Source: Leptolyngbya sp. FACHB-321 (lineage in GTDB: Bacteria; Cyanobacteriota; Cyanobacteriia; Leptolyngbyales; Leptolyngbyaceae). Taken from it: a stretch of DNA of 64,000 nucleotides. Each line of letters starts with the position of its first letter. Positions within the stretch are counted from its first letter, which is position 1. The translations under genes were made by a program, and so were the position numbers. The notes beneath the pieces are model-generated. The model was given only the letters and a program-made list of their open reading frames with translations. It did no database searches and was not told the origin of the DNA. Shown piece after piece: positions 1 to 8,486 of the stretch. The stretch covers positions 1 through 64,000 of the forward strand of contig NZ_JACJPI010000041.1 of NCBI RefSeq assembly GCF_014695975.1. Direction: 5' to 3'.

Positions 1-955
1 GGAAAACGCGCTCTTTGAGCTGTTCAAACGCCTCTGGATCACGAAAAAAGCTCGTGACATGAATCAGCATTTCTTCATACAGCGCTTTGACTTCCGCCGG
101 ATGCTCCTGCAAATAGGTTGCATAGTCGTCCAACTGTTCCAGCTTGTACAACAGCATCCGCCGCTGAATCCGGCGATGGACCGTGTTGGGCTTGTAGCGG
201 CTAAAATCAACCCCCGTAGCAGCTTTCAGCAGTGCAAAAATCGTGCTCAAGGCATCCTCTGTCTCCGGTGCGGCACTGGGCACGCTCACTGACAAAGGGT
301 TGACCAGCAGCGGATTGCGGCTGAGGGTTGCCAGTTCTTCCGCAATGCGGGCGGGCGGCAGCACAAAATCCACCTTCCCCGTCGCTACTGCCGTATGAGG
401 CATACTGTCAAACTGTGCCGTGTCTTCACACTGGGCAAACGTCACACCGCCAGCCGCTTTGATGGCCTTGAGCCCCAACGACCCATCGCCGTCGCCGCCC
501 GATAACACGACGGCGATCGCTTTGTGTCCGCGATCTGCCGCTAACGAAGTAAAAAAGGCATCCCCTGGCATATATTTGCCAAAGACCTTCTCGCGGGGCG
601 ACAGTTGCAGCACACCCTCAGAGAGAATCATCTTGGTGTTCGGCGGAATCACATACACCTGGTTGGGCTCCACGAGCATGCCGTTTTGCACCTCGTGCAC
701 AGCCAGAGGCGTTGCCCTGGAAAGAATTTCGCTCAGCAAGCTCTCGTGATCCGGGGCTAAATGCTGAATCAGGACAAACGCCATCCCTGTGTCAGTCGGC
801 AGATGGTTCAGTAATTGCGTAAAGGCTTCTAACCCGCCCGCAGAGGCAGCGACTCCCACCACGGGAAAGGGGGCTTCCACTAAGTTTTGCTGCCCGGAGT
901 CGCAGGCAGCGTCGGTAGCAGCAGACGGTGGTTGAGCCGAGGGATCAACAGTCAT
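1..955 (-). CDS. CheB-CheR hybrid methylesterase/methyltransferase, N-terminal part (runs off the left edge)
   Basis: Absent from the ORF track because it is open to the window edge; I translated it from the ATG at 955. The first ~190 residues are a CheB methylesterase domain: the nucleophile region reads VGVAASAGGLEA, followed by the conserved QHL histidine and the LSGGDGDGSLG loop that carries the catalytic Asp. After a short linker comes the CheR N-terminal helical domain (GVDFSRYKPNTVHRRIQRRM), ending in HVTSFFRDPEAFEQL, where the SAM-binding domain would begin. In hybrids of this family CheB and CheR are often followed by PAS and kinase modules; here the rest is outside the window. There is no chemoreceptor CheW/CheA context in view, so its partner is unknown. 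The first ~25 residues are low-complexity, so the exact start is uncertain. Confidence 0.9.
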   Translation of the reverse strand, partial: MTVDPSAQPPSAATDAACDSGQQNLVEAPFPVVGVAASAGGLEAFTQLLNHLPTDTGMAFVLIQHLAPDHESLLSEILSRATPLAVHEVQNGMLVEPNQVYVIPPNTKMILSEGVLQLSPREKVFGKYMPGDAFFTSLAADRGHKAIAVVLSGGDGDGSLGLKAIKAAGGVTFAQCEDTAQFDSMPHTAVATGKVDFVLPPARIAEELATLSRNPLLVNPLSVSVPSAAPETEDALSTIFALLKAATGVDFSRYKPNTVHRRIQRRMLLYKLEQLDDYATYLQEHPAEVKALYEEMLIHVTSFFRDPEAFEQLKERVF

Positions 956-1321
956 AGACGCAAGTGTGGCACCACAGGTTGACAAACATCCTCTCCACTG
1001 TAGAATGCTTTACCGAATCTTTCTGCAGGAATCGAAAGCCAAGCCAGGGTAAACGCCTCTGCTTGGGCAAGGACAGTCAAGCGGTAGTGCTGGTCCCAAT
1101 CGGCTCTAAAGGCAGCGGGCGATCACTTTGGTTAGTTGTACCCCGGAGCAACGGTGCAACGCAGCATAAGACTTTCAGCCGCTGCAAAGGGGCAAAAAGC
1201 GCCTCTGTACTACTCACTTTTGCTGCACATGAGTCCAATTTTAGGCCAAGACCACTAGTACAGCGCCTTTGGTGGCAACGACTCAAGGGTATTGGGGCGG
1301 TCAGGGGCGGCAGGTATGAGC
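956..1321. other. Intergenic, no gene supported
   Basis: This stretch upstream of the CheB-CheR gene should contain its promoter. The listed ORFs on both strands have no recognisable family motifs or ribosome binding site, and I treat them as chance. I see no convincing sigma-70 boxes. Confidence 0.5.
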
Positions 1322-1612
1322 CTAATAACAGCACTGGCAGCCGTTCTTAATATCAACCACGCCTTTGAGGGGCACGTGCACAGAAGTAGCATTACCTAGC
1401 ACGGTAATTTCCCACTCCAGCAGAGAGGCAGTTTGATCTGGTCTACCGACCGCTAAGGACAAATAGTTTTTCGTCAAAAAAATGGCAGACTGCCGTAACT
1501 CATAAGCGACCCGTGCTGAAACCTGAAACTCGCTCAAAGCGTCCAACCCGTGAATCACATCACTGGCTGTCTGCTGTGCTGTCAGCTGTCCACCTACTTC
1601 GCTTAGCTGCAT
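1322..1612 (-). CDS. Small hypothetical protein (96 aa)
   Basis: The ORF starts at an ATG preceded by TTGAGG with about 7 bp spacing, a reasonable ribosome binding site. The translation has ordinary composition (MQLSEVGGQLTAQQ..., then a hydrophobic/polar alternation typical of a folded alpha/beta protein) and ends in CQCCY. I do not recognise a family. It lies alone in a low-coding region between the CheB-CheR gene and another small minus-strand ORF, so it may be a minor plasmid gene or a fragment. Overlapping plus-strand ORFs look like shadows. Confidence 0.4.
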   Translation of the reverse strand: MQLSEVGGQLTAQQTASDVIHGLDALSEFQVSARVAYELRQSAIFLTKNYLSLAVGRPDQTASLLEWEITVLGNATSVHVPLKGVVDIKNGCQCCY

Positions 1613-1924
1613 CGCCCGACCTCAAGTTCAAAGCGGCTTTGCTGATCAACCTAGTACAGGTTAACGGCCAACACTGCTCTCCCACCAGGAGGGGGAACAA
1701 GAGCTTTAGCACTCCTTTCCCTAGTGAGAAGGGCTGAGGATCATGCCTACTTTCACGCCGCCAGGCCAGCTTTCTTGCGCAACACGCTGACTGACCACGC
1801 TTGCTAGACCACCGCAAGCAGGAGAGCAGCAGCGCCGGCGCCGTCTACAGCTCTACACGCCTAGTTGAGCAACGCCACACTCAACCCAGCCCAGAGCGAT
1901 CGCCTTCCTCTCTATGTCTCAGTA
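1613..1924. other. Intergenic, nothing recognised
   Basis: About 310 bases between two small minus-strand ORFs. A C/T-rich stretch is present, and the overlapping ORFs (1560-1817 minus, 1801-2193 plus) have no coding character I can support. Confidence 0.4.
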
Positions 1925-2209
1925 TCAGACCTTTGACGCGTCCTCTTGACCTTTCAATTGCGCCGCCTCAGCCAACAGTTGTGCTGCTTCAACCTCCAGC
2001 TGGGTCACACGATCCGCATGGCCACCGTCAGAGACACCCGCCATTGCTTCCGTTCTCGCTAGCGCTTCCGGACAGTTTTCCGTCTCGTCCATGGAGTCAT
2101 GCTGATGCTCGCAAAGCGGATACATCCCACCTTCGCCATCGGAGAGAGCCACTTGCCGATATTTGTCCGTATCATGACCATGTTCATTCGTGATTTTGAG
2201 CACCTGCAC
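1925..2209 (-). CDS. Small acidic hypothetical protein with a C-terminal coiled coil (94 aa)
   Basis: Starts at GTG; no strong Shine-Dalgarno is visible. The protein is acidic and rich in His, Asp and Glu in its first half (ITNEHGHDTDKYRQ) and ends with an Ala/Gln/Leu/Glu heptad stretch (VTQLEVEAAQLLAEAAQLKGQ) likely to form a short coiled coil. The composition looks genuine and not like a shadow, and the opposite-strand ORF (1801-2193) is Pro/Ser/Arg-rich as expected of a shadow. Function unknown. A strong hairpin lies just upstream at 2258-2288. Confidence 0.45.
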   Translation of the reverse strand: MQVLKITNEHGHDTDKYRQVALSDGEGGMYPLCEHQHDSMDETENCPEALARTEAMAGVSDGGHADRVTQLEVEAAQLLAEAAQLKGQEDASKV

Positions 2210-2257
2210 CAGCTAAGTCATGTTCAATCGCTCGCTTTGTCTTCTCCACCATTATTC

Positions 2258-2288
2258 CCTTGGGTCGAGCCAAAGGCTCGACCCAAGG
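2258..2288. repeat. Perfect 14-bp inverted repeat with a 3-nt loop
   Basis: CCTTGGGTCGAGCC, AAA, then its exact reverse complement. A second small palindrome (AAGGC-GTA-GCCTT) follows at once. There is no T-run on either side, so it looks more like a dispersed REP-type hairpin than a Rho-independent terminator. Confidence 0.6.
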
Positions 2289-2768
2289 CGTAGCCTTGCT
2301 CAAGCTGGTTTTGCCCTGGGACTGCGCGTGCGTTGCTGCCGCGACTGGGATACCCAACAGACGAGCGCTGGCGTCTGCAAAGCGCTCACGCTAGGCTTGC
2401 CTGTCAAGACAGTAGCAAGATCGACATAGAGCACTGCTTTGCAGAGACGGGAAGCGGCAAAGGCAAGCCTAAAAAGGACTGGAAGTGTGAATGAGTCGAA
2501 AATGTGGTGCCGCTGACCAATGAGTAGCGCTATGGGTCGGTGTTCCTCCAGACTAGCATTCTAGCTTGTGATGACCTGGGCTAAGCTATGGGTAAACAGC
2601 ACAGCTTAGGCGTGGTTCAAAAGCCTAGAACACTGACGGGTGCTAACCTTGCAAGATTACGCCACATTTTCTGCTCACTCACAGCATAAGTTAACGATGC
2701 GGGGATAAGTTGCAAAGGGCACGAGCTCCATCGTTCGCATAGATACTGTAGGTTAGATAATTTTTTAA
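2289..2768. other. Intergenic, probably decayed DNA
   Basis: Short peptide-like stretches interrupted by stops occur in several frames (for example DSSKIDIEHCFAETGSGKG on plus). They look like remnants of an old gene or insertion sequence, but I cannot assign a family. Confidence 0.3.
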
Positions 2769-3260
2769 TCAGTGACAACTTTGTGCTAGTAGTTCATCTA
2801 AATCCACCACTTTCCGTAAACGGGCTGTGGAGTCACTCGATACTGAGGCAACTATGGAGCCATCTGGACTGAACCGAATTTTATAAACGCGATTCAGATG
2901 GTCTGAAAATATCTGTAGTTGCTGGCCATTCAAGTCCCATAATCGGACAGTACCATCATCTGAAGCGGTTGCAAGTTGCGAACCATGGGGGCTAAATTGA
3001 ACGTCGCGAACCGGGCTTAAATTGCTGTTAAAGGTTTGCAGCAGTTTACCCTGGATTGTCCACAAATGGGCTATCCCATCGGCACAAGCAGTTGCTAGCT
3101 TTTCACCGTTCGGGCTAAAACTAGCACTAAGAACCAGTTCTGGATGCTTCAAGGTTTGAATCAGTTGCCCATTAAGCTTCCACATTTTTGCTGTACGGTC
3201 CTCTGAAGCGGTTACGATTTGGTTGCTAACAAGATCGAAACTGAGATTTGTAATCGGTAC
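2769..3260 (-). pseudogene. C-terminal remnant of a WD40-repeat protein
   Basis: The frame holds about three and a half WD40 units, each with the cyanobacterial pattern FSP(N/H/D)G..(L/V)A(T/S)...D.(T)(A/V)(R/H)LW. Read upstream of the listed Met, the frame continues (ITNLSFDLVSNQIVTASEDRTAKMW) until an in-frame TAA at 3261-3263, so there is no proper start. At the 3' end the frame reads LDELLAQSCH, stop, LKNYL. The family normally has a Trp at that position (...LARGC.WLKNYL), so the TGA is best explained by a TGG to TGA change. A truncated, decayed gene. Confidence 0.75.
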
Positions 3261-4147
3261 TTAGCACTTAAAACCGCTGCCTGTAGTCAAGCATCAAGGG
3301 CGATCGCCCGGTCTTAAGGCAGCCAGAAGCAGTCAACAACAGTGCTACAGGCACTGCTAGAGGCAGACAGAGCGATCGCTCCACTCAGTTACTAACAACA
3401 ACTAAGCCTCTACCGCTTCAGACCTAAAGCGCAGGCAGAAAGTACCTGTTACCACTCGCCAACCGACCTGGCAGCACGACCGAGGTAAAGCCCTGGAACG
3501 CTACCAAACTCACGACTAGCAAGCAGTGGTTTTGTGTACCATGCCCACCGGTTTGGCTAAGCTGCCACAGCCGCAAAACGGACTTAACCTCTAAGTAAGG
3601 CAAAGTAGTGACACCCTTTTTAAGGAAGGGTTCTTTAGTGGCCTGAAGCCTCCCCAGTTCCCTGATTAGCACGTTCCAACGCCTTTGCGCCAGGAGTCGT
3701 AGGGCTAATCAACTGCTAAGACTGGGTAGTTGAGTTGATGTCATTTTCTGACAACGACCAAATCCTTTGCTCAAATAAACTGTGGCAATGCATAGGAAAC
3801 CCAAGAAGGCTCTATAGAAAGTGCGAAGTTTGACGAACAACTTAAAACAACAATCAATGAACAGTCGGAGCCCCTTTTTGCTGCCGATTTATTTGCAAGC
3901 ATTGCAGCGGCACTTGAACCAGGCGACTACCTTCCTGCCCTTGTTAGCGAGCAAGCAAATTAGCAGACAGCTTGCACAGCTAAAACTTTGGTGGTGTGGG
4001 CACGAAATTCGATAACCCGGATGATTGGACTGCTGGAGAGACTCTGGAGCGATTAATGGCTTCTCTCAACAAGACGCTCAGTACGATCTATGGCAGTGGC
4101 TGACGAAAGGTTTTGAGCCAGCTACCGCATTGTGTAGCAGCATGGAA
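3261..4147. other. Long intergenic stretch with fragments of a decayed gene
   Basis: Plus-strand frame 3794-3960 is open without a start codon and reads like protein (KFDEQLKTTINEQSEPLFAA then ALEPGDYLPALVSEQAN). A second piece in another frame at about 4001-4103 reads FDNPDDWTAGETLERLMASL and ends YGSG, stop. Together they look like one frameshifted gene of unknown family. Nothing else between 3261 and 4147 can be supported, and the listed ORFs 3424-3672 and 3821-4015 are probably shadows. Confidence 0.35.
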
Positions 4148-6235
4148 CTAGCGGGCGCCCATTGCCAACATACTTAAAGCAGCGACCTGATAATAGTGAC
4201 CTAAAATTTCTCGATAGCCATAGCCCTGTTGAGCCATTGAAGCAGCACCCCATTGGCTCATACCAAGCCCTCCGTGAGCTTTGTCAGTAATTGCCTGAGT
4301 GGAAGCATATTGAGCTAACAGCACTTGACCGTCTGTGGTGAGCATGACTTGCCCACGGGTCTGAGCAACAGCCTCAGCGGTCGTATTGAACTCGCTGTCA
4401 ATGCCCCGGTATGACTGGTAGCGAGTGCTGGAATCCAAATCGTACAGTGAGTGAGCAGGACTGATATGGTGATTTAACGCATAAGACCGAGCAGCGATCG
4501 CCTGAGCCTTCAGCGCTTCCATACCCCAGGACGGGGACGCTTCAGCACCGACTACACTAATCAGGTATTGCTCCAAAGCGACCCAGTTCACTACAGTCAA
4601 GCCGCCCGGCCGAGAGGTGACCATTAAAGTGCCGCGATACCACTTCCCACCAACAGCGATCGCGCCACCGGCACTGGGTCGAATGAGAAAAGTTGACGGC
4701 AACTGCACCGAGCCTAGCTGAATGCCCTTAGAGTTCGGAGACGTGACCAGGCTTTCCATTGCGGGCACCATACCAAGCGGTCGTTGAGATGAGTCCAGAA
4801 TCCAGGCAGGTGTAGAGCTAGCAAGCTGTAGAGCAATCACGTCTTGCACCAAAGCAACGCGCATTGTCACACCTGAAGTTGGCTGTGACATGACTAAAGG
4901 TACACTACCGTTCTGTTGCCATGATTGAGCAGGCGCTTTAGCTGCTTGGGTTGCAGCTGTCAGCAGTGGTTGGCTGTCCACAGTTTCCCAACGCCCGTCT
5001 ATAAATTCCCGCAGTTCAAAGTGAAGGTGCGGACCAGTGGACATACCGGTGCTGCCCACCCGACCAATGACCTGACCTGGTTGGACCATTTGACCAGTCC
5101 GCACAGTAACGGCAGACAAATGGGCATAAAGCGTTTGTAAGGAACGTCCGCCCCACTGAGACTGGACGAGAATACGCAGGCCATAGCCACCGTCGTAAGC
5201 AGCAGAGACAACCTGACCCCCTAAAGCAGACAGAACAGGTGTCCCAGAAGCAGCACCCAGATCAACGCCAGCATGGAAGCGACGCCTGCCCGTAATGGGG
5301 TGCGTCCGCCAACCAAAACCCGACGTGATTGGTACTGAAGTAGGGAGTGGATAACGCAACAAAGCCCCGACCTGGTCTAAAGAAGACGGCAGATCAAGGG
5401 CTTGAGGGAAGCGGGGCTGAGGACGGTAATGAGACTGAGTCGCCACCGTGAAATAGTCGTTTATGTAACCACCAACAGGTGCCGAAGGAGGAGCAGGCAA
5501 ACCTTGGTAGCCGGTGGTTTGAGTTGGTGGCACAAAAAGCTGCTGTGGCTCACTTTGTCTCACAACTGCTGCTGACGGTAACGCAGTCGGTACGACTGGA
5601 GTCGTAACTGGAGGTGACTGGCTTGCTGGAGGTACCGGCGATGCTACCGTAATCGCTTCAGTCGGCGGCGACACTTCGAGCCAGTACCCCTCACCTTTGT
5701 GGCGAATTAGCTTTATGTCTGGGGGTACTGAAGTCGGTTGCTTCCTGGTAGCCTTTAGCGTAGGTAACTCAGTGGGAGGTAACACTGTCGTTGTAGGCAT
5801 CTCTACAGTCGGGGCAAGCGGGTCGTCATGCAAAGAACCTGGAGCCTCAGGTGTTTCTAACGTCCCCCCAGGCACGCTCGCAGCGTCAGGCGTAAACGAA
5901 GGTTCCAGTAGAGGTGCTGACGTCGCAGTCGACTCACCAGAAACAACCGGATTAAGAGGTAGGGGTTCGCTCGCTGAGCTTGAAGCCGAGTGCCCTATAG
6001 GCTCAGTTGCAGCTGTAGCGCTGTAGTCATTCAATAATAGTAGAGGGGATGAGCGTCCTAAACTTCCAGGCTCAGAAAGAGCCAATTGATTGACTGAAAA
6101 ACTAGTTTCTAATTGCACGGTCGGTACGAGAAAGTGATCCGGTTTCGGCAAAGCCTGACCCGAAAGACCAGTAACAACGAACGTCGTTAAGGTTCCGATT
6201 CCTGCAATCAATCCTCGTCGTACAGCACCGTGCAT
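4148..6235 (-). CDS. Secreted M23 metallopeptidase / SpoIID-LytB fusion
   Basis: I chose the ATG at 6235 (21 codons inside the listed TTG ORF) because it begins a classic signal peptide: basic MHGAVRRG, hydrophobic IAGIGTLTTFVVTG, then LSGQA. About 250 residues of Pro/Thr/Ser-rich linker follow. The M23 (LytM-type) domain spans roughly residues 300-410, with the ligands in FHAGVDLG, YAHLS and GPHLHFEL, so the zinc site is intact. The last ~160 residues are SpoIID/LytB-like (VNWVALEQYLISVVGAE, KAQAIAARSYAL, GMSQWGA). M23 enzymes cut peptidoglycan cross-links and SpoIID-type proteins act on the glycan, so this is inferred to be a periplasmic peptidoglycan remodelling enzyme with two activities. 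It is divergent from the next gene across about 295 bp. Confidence 0.9.
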   Translation of the reverse strand: MHGAVRRGLIAGIGTLTTFVVTGLSGQALPKPDHFLVPTVQLETSFSVNQLALSEPGSLGRSSPLLLLNDYSATAATEPIGHSASSSASEPLPLNPVVSGESTATSAPLLEPSFTPDAASVPGGTLETPEAPGSLHDDPLAPTVEMPTTTVLPPTELPTLKATRKQPTSVPPDIKLIRHKGEGYWLEVSPPTEAITVASPVPPASQSPPVTTPVVPTALPSAAVVRQSEPQQLFVPPTQTTGYQGLPAPPSAPVGGYINDYFTVATQSHYRPQPRFPQALDLPSSLDQVGALLRYPLPTSVPITSGFGWRTHPITGRRRFHAGVDLGAASGTPVLSALGGQVVSAAYDGGYGLRILVQSQWGGRSLQTLYAHLSAVTVRTGQMVQPGQVIGRVGSTGMSTGPHLHFELREFIDGRWETVDSQPLLTAATQAAKAPAQSWQQNGSVPLVMSQPTSGVTMRVALVQDVIALQLASSTPAWILDSSQRPLGMVPAMESLVTSPNSKGIQLGSVQLPSTFLIRPSAGGAIAVGGKWYRGTLMVTSRPGGLTVVNWVALEQYLISVVGAEASPSWGMEALKAQAIAARSYALNHHISPAHSLYDLDSSTRYQSYRGIDSEFNTTAEAVAQTRGQVMLTTDGQVLLAQYASTQAITDKAHGGLGMSQWGAASMAQQGYGYREILGHYYQVAALSMLAMGAR

Positions 6236-6530
6236 AACAATCCATGTGAAAATAAAGACGTCATCGCCCTTACGCAGACTGCCCCGCTCTGAAGCCAAAG
6301 TGAACTCGCCAAATCTACCGAATTGCGCCTCAAAAAGTTAGTTAGCAGGCGTTATTACGGAGAATTAATCGTTTTGTTTCAGAATAATTCAGCTTATGCC
6401 GTCATAAAATTGGTGCAATTAAAAAGTCTCTACGTAAATACTGTTCAAACGGGCATACTAACGGGGTAAATGTCTCTAGAGGCCACAGCAAGTTTGGCAG
6501 TACTAACGCTACCTCTCTTTTGAAGAACTT

Positions 6531-8396
6531 ATGTCTCGAACATCAACCTGGAATTTTGCTCCTACCGACACACTTCGTTTGCCCAAGGTGTTTAAGGTAG
6601 GAATTGAAAAAATAGCGAGAGCCATTGATGCCGGCAATGGCGCTGAAGCTAGAGCAGTTCTAAATAAGTTGCTAGCAGAATACGAGCCCATGGAGGCAGT
6701 GATTGAAGAGCCACAATGGAGTGAATTTACCCCTCCAGTAGCAACCAAGGCTGTTAGCTCTAGCGCTGTAGAAGATCTCTTTTTAGAAGACGAACCAATT
6801 CCCGTTGAAGTGTTGTCACAAGTCTTTCAAAAAGAAGTCCCTGTTAGCTCTGTAACAAGACTAACAGAGAGTTCTGCTTTGCTAGAAGACGATAACCCGG
6901 CAGCAGAACCCAGTGCTTCACCTGAGCAAGTTAGCAGCGGCTCAGACCTTGTTACCAGTTCATTAGAGCTGATAACCGAGGAAACTGAAGGCACAATGAG
7001 TGGCACTCAAGAAGGTACTGTTGTGGCTGTCGGTCCTGAAGTTGCAAGTGGCTTAACTGAATCTATAGATCCACAAAGAGATGCTGTCATAGAACAGTCA
7101 ATCGAACCAACACAACCACTGCTTGAAAAGGCAACTCCTGGTCATCAAGGCAGTGACCTGATAACACAACCACATGCTGTAACAGTAAAGATTGCGGACG
7201 CTGAAGAAGCAAATTCAAACCCTGACAATGCAGGCCAAGCAGAAGCCATTGAGGCGCTTCTTACTGAACCGGAGAAAACACAAGCAACAACAGAAAGCGT
7301 AGTAACGAAAGCGCCTAACCTAACCGAAATTATTTGGTTGCAGACTCTAGTGACAACCATTGAAGAGACGTTTGGCAAGACGAGTGTTGACACCGATAGC
7401 TACAGAGAAGAACACGTTGAAGTAAGTGAAAGTGCAGCCAAACCATATTCTGTTACAGAATTGCAAGGGCAACAAAAAGAGGAGCTCTATGCTGTAACAG
7501 AATTCAAAGCTGACACGAGCAATACCCTTCCAGGAGAATTAACTGAAAGTGAAACAGGCACCTTCGAAGCAGTAGAAAACAGCGTTACAGAATTGAAAGA
7601 GGCACTCAATTCAGTAACTACGTTCAAAACAGCCACGCCCGTAACCTTTAACGAATTTGTCGTAAGTAGCACTGCTGAAAAAACTCTTAAAAAGCTTGAA
7701 GCCATTGCCACGCAAGGAAAGCAAGACTCCAGACCAGAGAATCTTTATTCTGTGACAGAAACACTCAATGATTCTGTTACCGAACCAACCACTGTACTTC
7801 AAGACTTACCCAACAGTAGTGAATCAAAGGTAATTGAAACAATTGAAGCTCTACCAGCAGAAGCACTACCAACACCAGCCGAAATTGAGCAATTAGCGGA
7901 GTTTGGTCAAAACCTTTTCCAAACGTGGCTCTTACTGGCTCAACAAAGAAACCGGTTGAATCAAGAAGACTGTTGGGGTGTAAATATCGGTATTGAACTG
8001 ATTTACAAAGAGGGCTTTCAGTCTGTTTCCATGCACCGCTTCCTCAACCTGCTCGGAAGCTTGGCTAAGGCTAAGGCTATGCAGACTTATGGGCACTTAC
8101 ACTTGTCTCAAAAGGGCAGTCAGGAGTCAGTTACTTTGAACGGAGTGCCCGTTAACAAAGTAGCTTACTATGACCCACAGAAACCATTAGATCTAAGAGG
8201 TATAAACCGAAATCAACAGACTATAGTAACGGCTTCGGAAGAATATCCAAGTAAGTTTGAAGAAGCTCGTCAAGCGATCGCTTTTCATGCTGATCAGTTT
8301 GAACAGCACGGGAAACAAACGAAGCGAAAGGAAGAAGGAGCAGCTAACAATAAAGGCTTAAATATACTCGAAAGCCTGAGACGCTTCTTAAACTGA
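6531..8396 (+). CDS. Large acidic protein with SVTE-type repeats, unknown function (621 aa)
   Basis: The start at ATG 6531 gives MSRTSTWNFAPTDTLRLPKVF. A short N-terminal segment (about residues 1-65, including GNGAEARAVLNKLLAEYEPMEA) may be helical. Then come ~350 acidic, Ser/Thr/Glu-rich, probably disordered residues in which (S/A)VTE(L/F) recurs (SVTELQG, AVTEFKA, SVTELKE, SVTTFKT, SVTETLN, SVTEPTT). A compact C-terminal domain of about 150 residues follows (EFGQNLFQTWLLLAQQRNRL...CWGVNIGIELIYKEGFQSV). I do not recognise the family. The layout suggests a scaffold or tether: two folded ends joined by a repetitive acidic linker. It is convergent with topA across a shared terminator. Confidence 0.75.
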   Translation: MSRTSTWNFAPTDTLRLPKVFKVGIEKIARAIDAGNGAEARAVLNKLLAEYEPMEAVIEEPQWSEFTPPVATKAVSSSAVEDLFLEDEPIPVEVLSQVFQKEVPVSSVTRLTESSALLEDDNPAAEPSASPEQVSSGSDLVTSSLELITEETEGTMSGTQEGTVVAVGPEVASGLTESIDPQRDAVIEQSIEPTQPLLEKATPGHQGSDLITQPHAVTVKIADAEEANSNPDNAGQAEAIEALLTEPEKTQATTESVVTKAPNLTEIIWLQTLVTTIEETFGKTSVDTDSYREEHVEVSESAAKPYSVTELQGQQKEELYAVTEFKADTSNTLPGELTESETGTFEAVENSVTELKEALNSVTTFKTATPVTFNEFVVSSTAEKTLKKLEAIATQGKQDSRPENLYSVTETLNDSVTEPTTVLQDLPNSSESKVIETIEALPAEALPTPAEIEQLAEFGQNLFQTWLLLAQQRNRLNQEDCWGVNIGIELIYKEGFQSVSMHRFLNLLGSLAKAKAMQTYGHLHLSQKGSQESVTLNGVPVNKVAYYDPQKPLDLRGINRNQQTIVTASEEYPSKFEEARQAIAFHADQFEQHGKQTKRKEEGAANNKGLNILESLRRFLN

Positions 8397-8422
8397 AACG
8401 GATTGATATAACCGCAAAAAAA

Positions 8423-8461
8423 GAGGCTTTCAGTCAGCACATCAGTGCTCTTTGAAGCCTC
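8423..8461. terminator. Bidirectional Rho-independent terminator
   Basis: Inverted repeat GAGGCTT...AAGCCTC between two convergent genes. It is preceded on plus by an A-run (a T-run for the minus strand), so it should stop topA-strand transcription and probably also transcription from the acidic protein gene. Confidence 0.6.
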
Positions 8462-8486
8462 GCATAATAATTAGACTAAACAAGCG

